A DNA stretch of 5,367 nucleotides from Christensenella sp. UBA767 (lineage in GTDB: Bacteria > Bacillota > Clostridia > Christensenellales > CAG-917). Location: contig DBJV01000074.1 in NCBI GenBank assembly GCA_002297185.1, positions 24,159 to 29,525 on the forward strand, in the 5' to 3' direction. The translations under genes were made by a program, and so were the position numbers. Under the pieces are notes generated by a model. That model had not been told where the DNA came from. It ran no database searches and saw nothing but the letters and a program-made list of their open reading frames with translations. Numbering within the stretch: position 1 is the stretch's first letter; every line of letters starts with the position of its first letter. Shown piece by piece: positions 1 to 5,367 of the stretch.

Positions 1-1130
1 GCGCCGCCGATAAGTCCGCCGACGTTGCTTGCGCCATAGACGGCTGCGACGTTCTTTGCCGAAGAGGGCTTGAAGGTTACGATATTGGCGTTGGTTGAGC
101 CATCCGGTGAGCCGTATTTGATGGTGTTGGTGAGACGGTCGTCGCCGCTGACGGTGTAATTGTCGATGATACCGATTGCGCCGAAAATTCCGCCGACGTA
201 ATTGGTTGCGTGGATTTCGCCTTGACCTTCAAAAATGAGGTCGTCACCGAATATGGTACTGCCCATATTGGATCTGCCCGCGCCGGAAGACACGTAGCCG
301 ACGATACCGCCCACGAAGTCGCCGTATTTATAATCTTTGCCAAAATTGACGGTGTTTCTGATAGTGCGGTAAGTCTTGTTGTTGTCGTCAAGAGCCGTAC
401 CCGCGATATTTGCGCCTTTGCCGAGAACGCCGATCACACCGCCGAAGAACGACGGCGTTTTGCCCGACGAAGCCTCGAATACTACGCTCTTACCGTCGAC
501 GAAATAAGACGTATTGAACTTGAGCGTGGCGTCTTGCAAATATCCGATAAGTCCGCCTACTACGCTACCGCTTCCGCCAAATTTGATCGTTGCCCACACG
601 TCGGTGTCGTCGTACGTGACGGTGGTCTTGTCCGTGCCGTTGCCTATAAACGAGCCGTAAAGCGCACCCACGTAATTTACGCCGTTGACCGTAGTTCTCG
701 TTGCGATTTTTGCATTGACGTTTAGTCTTGCCTTGATCGAGAGGCTATCCTCGCAACCCGACGCGTCAAGTGCACCCGCGATTGCGCCCGCGTACGACCC
801 CGTGGACGTAATAACTATGACGTTTGCAGTCGTGGCATAGTACAATCTGTTGACGTTGCCGTCGTTGAATTGCGACGCGCGCGTGATTATCCATTGACCG
901 ATAATACCGCCCACGTAGTTGACGCCCGTGACTTTCGCGCTTACGATATTGTCGTTCGCGCTCATATTATCGTAGGACGTGTCGTAAAGCACTTGCGTGC
1001 CGTCGGCATAACCGATAAGTCCGCCCACGTAGTCTTCACCTATGATAGACGCACCGCTGACGTTGCTCGTAAACGTGCAGTTTTCAACGATACCGCCAAC
1101 CATCTTGCCGACGAGACCGCCCACGTAGTT
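1..1130 (-). repeat. GLUG repeat array B (ten repeats, long period, continues off the left edge)
   Basis: Cores begin at residues 1413, 1445, 1483, 1524, 1564, 1601, 1639, 1683, 1722 and 1780, following the cap coil at 1375. Spacing is 32-44 residues, with one larger gap of 58 (1722 to 1780) that may hide a degenerate coil (NVAAVYGAS). Cores include NYVGGLVGK, DYVGGLIGY, NYVGGIIGQ, SYAGAIAGA, NYVGALYGS and DFVGGIVGY. Compared with array A, coils are longer, with more charged loops such as TALDDNKTYRTIRN, and cysteine is nearly absent (C1430 and C1538 only). The array is cut by the window edge at GGLIGGA, so its full length is unknown. Confidence 0.87.
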
Positions 1131-4100
1131 GTGCCCTACAATTTGCTTGCCCGTGTACGAAGTTCCGCCGTTGTACGAACCGCCCCACACCAACAAATCT
1201 TTGAAGTGCGTGCCTTCTACGTTGCCGAACAAGCCGACGTAATCCCTTTCTTCATAGTAGGAGGGATCCGTGTCGTATTGGTTGTAGTAATAGTTGATTG
1301 TAACGAGCGATACGTTGCCGTTTTCGTCGAGTTTGTCGCTTTTGAAACTCGCCGCTTTGAAGATCACGCCGTTGTTGCCGATGGGCTTGAACGTGTCGTC
1401 GAGGTGGATATCCGCCGTAACGACGAAATATGCGCCCGAATAGGTCTTGTCAGTCGCAAATGCGCGAGGATCTGCGGCAAGAACGATGTCGCTTTCGCCA
1501 ATCGGCAAACCGTCGTCGATAGAGTTCCAAGCATTATCACCGTTGAGGATTTGGCTCAACCGCATAAGTTGCGCTTGCGTGGAAATGATATACGGATTAT
1601 CCTTTGTACCCCAACATCTATTAGAAGTGTCGTTCTTGCTCCAACCGAAGTCGCTGTCAAGCACGACGTAATACTTGGTAATCGAATTTGAGAAGTTGCT
1701 GTTTTCCACAGCTGTTGCAGTCACGCTCGCACCCGTGTTGACGTGATCGGTGCCTGCAGATTCAAGGTTGGACAAGGTGTAGTTGGTGTCTAACGTTATT
1801 GCCTCAACGTTGCCGTTGCTGTATTGTACATATATAATAAAGTTTCGTTTCTCATAACTTATCTTTTCATAAATCAAGGCTTGCGGAGTCTCGCCTTGCG
1901 CCTTGTTGAGCGGATAATACGCAAGCGTGGTGCCGTTGTTGAGCGGAACGTAATCGAAAGCGTTGTTGGTGACAATCATTTGAGTATTTGCACCAAACCA
2001 AACCTTGTCTTCGTTGAAGTGCGATGCAAGGTCGTACGGAATAATATTGTACGTCCAACTCTTTTGATTGTTCGTATTTACGGTTATTTCGCCGCCCGTA
2101 GCGTCCTCGAACTCATAGTTTGTGGAGCCGATGGTTATGGTGTACGTATATTGTCCGACGTTGGTCGCAGAGAACGTTCCGACAGCGGTGAACACAGTTT
2201 CGGTCTTGTCTCCCGAAATGTATTTGTAGGTAAACTCCAAGCTGCCATCCGTATATTTGAGAGTCAATACGGCGTTGTCGCCAAGCAAACGCGAAATCGT
2301 CAAACTTTCAAGACCAAATGCGTCGTTTCTGAAAATGTTGCCGTTTGCAAGGCTTGTGTTGTAACGCAACTCGAACGCAACTTGAAGTTTGCGCTTGACA
2401 ATATCTTCGCCTTTGATATTGAGTCTTTGACCGAAAATCTTTTCTTTGTTTTCATTGCCGCCGATCGTGCCATCAAGTCTGATTTGAACATCGAAATAGT
2501 ATCCGTTTTCGGTAACGTTTACGTCGTCGCCTCTGAAGAGTTGGAAGAATCCGTAATAACCGTTGCGAATTGCATCGTTATCCCACTTGTAATGCGCCGA
2601 TTTTCCCTCATTGTTGTATTCGGGATTGTGTCCTGCGACATACTCCAAGTCGGGAGGCGTGAGATGACCGATATCCTCGCTGCTTACACGGATATTCCAT
2701 GCGCTCGTCGTTGTGGTTGCGGAAAATACGATAACGCCAAAAGAAGTGCTACCGTCCGTGTTTGCATTGATTGTCAAATCGCCGAGATTGCTCGGTTGTG
2801 CAAAATCTTTTGCAACGGTTGCCGCTGCGCCTTTATTCTCTTTCAAAAGAGCGAGATAGTAGCCGTTATCAACGGAAATGCCGCCCTCGATATAGAAACT
2901 CTCGATATTATTGTTTACTATCTTTGTCCAATCGTCGTCGTTTGTCGTGCCGATGACAGGATAAACGTTCTTTTGGAATTCAACGAGCAAATATGCGCCG
3001 TAAACGCCTGCTCCTGTGTTGTGTCCATTGACCAAATTGACGTAATTGCCCGTATAGAATGCCCAAGAATTTTGTACGACGAAATGGCTTGAATCGTCGC
3101 CGTTGAAAACGCCGCCGAGAATTGCTCCGCCGCCCGTGACGTTGTGGTCATCATCGATTGTCGTATAACAATAACGAATCGTAAAATATCCCGTTGTCGA
3201 GCCGCTACCGACAATGCCGCCTGCCAACTTTGAGGCGCTAATCTCTGCATAGTTGTAGCAATACTCTACGACAACAGCCTCTGCATTTGCATCTTGACCT
3301 TTATTGTCATCCATATAGACATATCCGACAATACCTCCGACAGAGTCCCCGTTGGCACCTGTGTCGTGAACCTTGCCCGTATTGTAGCATTTGTAAATAT
3401 GAATAGATTTATCGTCGTGATATTTGGAATAAGCACGACCGGCAATACCGCCTGCATTGCCGCTGCCCGTTGACTTTATTTCGCCCGTATTGTAAGACTT
3501 GGAAATAGTGATTGTGACATACTCGTTGTCATTGAGAACACCACCGAAAATACCTGCAACGTTGCCTGTTGCTGTCACGTTTTGAGTGTTGTAGCATTCA
3601 CTTATGGCAATTGCGCAGTTGTCGGAGGCTTGCGACGCAATCACGCCACCCAAAACACCACCGACAAACTTTGTGCCACTTATTCCATACTGGTTGCTGC
3701 TCTTGGTTATCGTCAACAAACCTGCATCCAAACCGCCAACGAGACCGCCGACGTATTGTGAACCGCTAACACTCGCATTATTTGCGCTGTTGGTTATGGT
3801 TGTCTTGTTTGCAACACAACCTATAATACCACCGACATAATTGGTGCCGCTAACGCTATTTTGATTTGAACAATTTGTGAAATTCGTCGGCGCATTGGTA
3901 TATCCGATGATGCCACCGACATAGTTGGTGCCGCTGACTTCGCATGAATTGACAAAACCGTTTATTGCACAACTTGCATCCGATTCATATTGTATAAGAT
4001 TCTCATCGCTCAGGCGAATTCTTCTTCCTATAATGCCGCCGACGCAATTTACGCCGGAAACTTTTCCGCTATTGGATACTACGGAAACAGCGGAATATGA

Positions 4101-5367
4101 CGTGATTTCGCCAACGATACCACCTACGTAATTGCCTGTTCCTGCGACTTCGGCAGTATTTGTAACCGTGCCTGCAACACCTGTAATACTACCCCAGTCC
4201 TTTCTGCCCGAAATGCCACCGACGTAGTTTGCACCTGTTACCTTTGTACCTTTGTTGACACTTGTCGAAATAGATTCACCAAAGCTGAAACCTGTAAGAC
4301 CACCTACGTAGTCGCTGCCCGAAATAAGCGACGCGCTATTCTCACTACTTGATATGTTTGTATCTTGCGCCCAGCCTGCAAGACCCCCGACGTAATTACC
4401 GCCGGTAACATTGCTGCTGTTTTTTCCGCTTGCAATAGTTCCGTTCTTCAAATATCCTGCAATGCCACCAATATTGTCACCGCTACCAGATATTTTGCTA
4501 TTATTCAAACTGTTATTCTCACAGTTCTCGATAATTCCATTCGCACTTTGCACAATGCCGACAATACCGCCAATACTTGAAGTTCCGCTGACGTTGCCGT
4601 AGTTTTTGCAATTGCTTATTTTGCCGCCGTTGGTGCTGATATTTGCCACGATACCGCCGTTTTGAGCGGCACCGCTTATTGTCGCATAACTTGTACAGCC
4701 CTCAACAACCGTGTTTTTTCCGTTCAAATATCCAACGAATGCCGCCGAATCGTTTTTTGTTGATGTGACAGAAGATTTTTTGCTTTCGTTTGCATTGCCT
4801 ATTGTGAGATTGCTTATTTTTCCGTTTCCTGCGAGAGTGCCGACAAGCGCACTTCTCGCACTTGTGGCATTGACGATAAAATCAACCAACGAACAGTTGT
4901 TTCCGTTGATTGTGCCTTTAAATTCAGGTGCGTGATTTTTGTCGGTGTAATAACCAATCGGCGTAAATGCCGTGCCGAGCATATTGATATATGTATTTGC
5001 CGCAAGACCGTATTTTGCAGAGCCTTGCCCGTTGTCATTGCTGGGTACTACGTTGAATACACTGCCCGCAAAACCATCGCTAACCCACGTGTGGTCATAC
5101 ATGTTGTCGCCACGACCGTTTATTGCCCATGAAAGAGTTTCAAAGTCTTCTCTGCATGTCAATTCAAACGGAGAAGATGTTTTTGTGCCGTACATTTGCA
5201 CATATTCATATTGTTCAAGCGTGTTGCCTACGTTGTCGATAACTCTAAACTTGTAAACGCCACCTTTGTCGGCAGTCCAAGTTGCGGTTTTTGTATCGTC
5301 CGTTATTGTATCGGGCGTTATCTCGCTTTCTGCGCCGCCGTTTCTCGAAGCGTAAATTTTATAAATA
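1..5367 (-). CDS. Giant GLUG-repeat, Ig-like-domain surface protein (internal fragment, both ends missing)
   Basis: The minus-strand frame whose first complete codon is 5366-5364 stays open for 1,788 codons down to position 3. The translation is repetitive and protein-like throughout: about 28 copies of a glycine-rich core such as NYVGGIIG or DYVGGLIG, two cap domains with an F-x-PIG motif, and beta-rich non-repeat domains. Order: Ig-like tail 1-60, cap A 66-207, repeat array A 208-760, central beta region 761-1249, cap B 1250-1412, repeat array B 1413 to the edge. GLUG repeats (named for a G-L-any-G core) occur in large secreted or wall-attached bacterial proteins and are expected to stack as a beta-solenoid. 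An extracellular stalk or adhesin role is inferred from this, not shown. No signal peptide, LPxTG sorting signal, transmembrane helix or catalytic motif is visible, as expected for an internal piece. In-frame ATG codons such as M58 and M89 lie inside domains and are not credible starts; the true start is beyond 5367. Confidence 0.95.
1131..1619 (-). other. Cap domain of GLUG module B (residues 1250-1412)
   Basis: This is the second copy of the leader. NPYIISTQAQLMRLSQILNG (1257-1276) aligns with PFELTCREDFETLSWAING of cap A. AYFVVTADIHLDDTFKPIG (1312-1330) carries the F-x-PIG motif, with the more standard 'F-x-V-x-x-D-I-x-L' strand before it. RDYVGLFGNVEGTHFKDLLV (1374-1393) is the usual first coil (Y-V-G-L-F-G). 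Between the PIG motif and the first coil, the canonical F-x-GT-x-x-GN segment is replaced by FKAASFKSDKLDENGN (1336-1351) and a Tyr-rich strand ending NYYYNQYDTDPSYYEE, so this cap is divergent or carries an insertion there. Confidence 0.7.
1641..2030 (-). other. Probable Ig-like domain 2 (residues 1113-1242)
   Basis: Strands include NTQMIVTNNAFDYVPL (1127-1142), RNFIIYVQYSNGNVEAITL (1174-1192) and GASVTATAVENSNFSNS (1212-1228), ending with KYYVVLDSDFGW (1231-1242). The pattern G-A-S-V-T-A-T-A...N-S-N-F followed by a last strand is common at the C-terminal edge of Ig-like repeats just before a GLUG cap. It leads straight into cap B through a short linker containing C1251. The family is not certain. 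Confidence 0.45.
2031..2507 (-). other. Probable MBG/Ig-like domain 1 (residues 954-1112)
   Basis: Strands at NGYYFDVQIRL (954-964), KLQVAFELRYN (993-1003), AVLTLKYTDGSLEFTYKYI (1032-1050), and VGQYTYTITIGSTNYEF (1070-1086) followed by KSWTYNIIPYDL (1102-1113) resemble MBG or YDG-type bacterial Ig-like domains. Those families characteristically have a G-x-Y-x-Y-x-I near an N-Y-x-F and then a W-x-I-x-P ending. Such domains are spacers in large extracellular proteins. The span may contain one long or two short sandwiches; the boundary near 1029-1032 is uncertain. Confidence 0.5.
2532..3086 (-). other. Central non-repeat region, unassigned beta-rich domain (residues 761-945)
   Basis: I do not recognise this family. 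The GLUG period stops after about residue 781. The sequence then shows alternating hydrophobic strands: GAYLLVEFQKNVYPVIG (790-806), ESFYIEGGISVDNGYYLALL (822-841), LTINANTDGSTSFGVIVFSA (864-883) and AWNIRVSSEDIG (889-900). A Pro-rich turn (TPPDLEYVAGHNPEY, 903-917) and an aromatic stretch (NGYYGFFQLFRG, 935-946) follow. No cysteine is present. The region may close array A and then form one beta-sandwich spacer. No active-site or metal-binding pattern is convincing. Confidence 0.5.
3087..3641 (-). repeat. GLUG repeat array A, CYNTG-type part (5 longer repeats)
   Basis: After residue 576 the repeat changes style. Cores lie at 601, 636, 674, 713 and 744, spaced 31-39 residues apart. The strand before each core carries a CYNTG-like motif: ECYNTQNV (590-597), KSYNTGEI, KCYNTGKV (659-666), YCYNYAEI (702-709) and YCYTT (732-736). 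This is the classic 'CYNTG-x-V' form of GLUG repeats. The last copy (TGGGAILGGV, 744-753) is degenerate. It is followed by NSWAFYTGNYVNLVNG (766-781), which probably closes the solenoid. Longer loops between strands distinguish this block from the 28-residue block before it. Confidence 0.82.
3642..4745 (-). repeat. GLUG repeat array A, regular part (13 repeats, about 28 residues each)
   Basis: Repeat cores, numbered by the first residue of the X-Y-V-G-G motif, fall at 208, 234, 263, 297, 324, 352, 380, 412, 440, 481, 509, 537 and 566. Six of the twelve intervals are 28 or 29 residues (84-87 bases); the largest is 41. Typical coils read VSGTNYVGGIIGY followed by a short strand of the form I-x-N-(C/S)-x-N. 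Interval 440 to 481 carries an extra loop (RRIRLSDENLIQYESD) between coils. The regular period and small Gly/Asn turns fit a right-handed beta-solenoid, which is inferred from the family. Variation is greatest in the segment between cores. Confidence 0.88.
4746..5171 (-). other. Cap domain of GLUG module A (residues 66-207)
   Basis: This is the leader that normally precedes GLUG repeats. It opens with PFELTCREDFETLSWAING (66-84), the equivalent of the common 'input the element, count from here' helix and turn that starts such modules. It goes on to TAFTPIGYYTD (132-142) and EFKGTINGNN (148-157), the usual F-x-PIG and F-x-GT-x-x-GN pair. It ends with ALVGTLAGNGKISNLTIGN (173-191), a degenerate first coil. 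By comparison with this architecture it probably caps the N-terminal edge of the beta-solenoid formed by the repeats that follow. It matches cap B in motif order, which points to duplication of the whole module. No catalytic residues can be recognised. Confidence 0.7.
5187..5366 (-). other. C-terminal part of an Ig-like beta-sandwich domain (residues 1-60)
   Basis: Residues 29-48 read TWTADKGGVYKFRVIDNVGN, followed by the strand EYVQMYG at 54-60. A W-x-A...G-x-Y-x-F-x-V-x-D-x-x-G-N pattern is typical of the last strands of bacterial Ig-like or fibronectin-like modules in surface proteins. The domain begins beyond the right edge, so only its second half is seen. It joins cap A through a short linker (TKTSS, 61-65). 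The exact family cannot be fixed from this fragment. Confidence 0.55.

Noticed and set aside
210..725. Plus-strand open frame of 171 codons
   Set aside because: Also in the antiparallel register of array B. The recurring AHVV/TAHEVAV pattern simply reflects the reverse complement of YVGG codons.
870..1691. Plus-strand open frame of 273 codons
   Set aside because: Same antiparallel codon register as above. It covers cap B and the first array B repeats, and its Val/Arg/His-rich product, with periodic AHVV and similar motifs, is the mirror of the GLUG cores.
1824..3092. Plus-strand open frame of 422 codons
   Set aside because: It lies exactly codon-on-codon antisense to the real minus-strand frame. 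Its stops would need TTA, CTA or TCA in the sense gene, which are scarce here, so it stays open by codon bias. Its translation shows no recognisable domain, while the minus frame encodes continuous beta-rich protein flanked by repeats.
2918..3250. Minus-strand open frame of 110 codons in another frame, and similar short minus frames at 77-391, 1867-2058, 2300-2491, 3266-3457 and 4814-5038
   Set aside because: They overlap the 1,788-codon frame on the same strand, are low in complexity (Thr/Ser/Ala/Gln-rich), and have no domain signature or independent start context.
3642..4745. CRISPR array or satellite DNA, suggested by the regular 84-base spacing
   Set aside because: Copies are conserved as protein but vary widely at third codon positions, there are no constant direct repeats with unique spacers, and the period follows the coding frame.
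1..5367. IgA1 protease (M26-type), because GLUG repeats were named in such proteins
   Set aside because: No zinc-protease HExxH motif is seen in the frame, and the repeats alone do not identify a protease.
1..5367. Multi-gene or defence-type system
   Set aside because: Only one gene is present, with no gene boundary, regulatory region or second product in the window.

Overview
The window is one uninterrupted piece of a single very large protein gene on the minus strand. Reading the reverse complement from position 5366 down to 3 gives 1,788 consecutive sense codons with no stop, and the frame runs off both ends, so neither the start nor the stop of the gene is present. No intergenic DNA, promoter, ribosome binding site, terminator, RNA gene, mobile element or CRISPR array is visible. 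Residue numbers below count from the first complete codon (5366-5364 = residue 1).

Layout, N-terminal to C-terminal (high to low coordinates): the tail of an Ig-like beta-sandwich (residues 1-60); module A, made of a cap domain (66-207) and 18 GLUG-type repeats (208-760) with cores like NYVGGIIG; a repeat-free, Cys-free, beta-rich centre (761-1249) with two probable Ig/MBG-like domains; then module B, a second cap (1250-1412) followed by at least ten full GLUG-type repeats that continue off the left edge. The cap-plus-array unit is therefore present twice. The two arrays differ in repeat length (about 28 residues in the first part of A, about 37-44 in B), in codon use and in cysteine content.

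GLUG repeats are known from large secreted or surface proteins of bacteria, including streptococcal IgA1 proteases, and alternate there with Ig-like domains. The inferred role is an extended extracellular stalk or adhesin-like protein. No signal peptide, anchor, protease motif or other catalytic motif lies in the window, so the actual function is unknown. The architecture and mixed moderate GC content suggest a Gram-positive, Clostridia-like, possibly gut-associated bacterium, but this is a weak inference from protein style only.

No multi-gene system is visible. The points of interest are internal: module duplication, two arrays with different repeat lengths and codon use, a Cys/Ser ladder in array A, and a near-identical neighbouring repeat pair.
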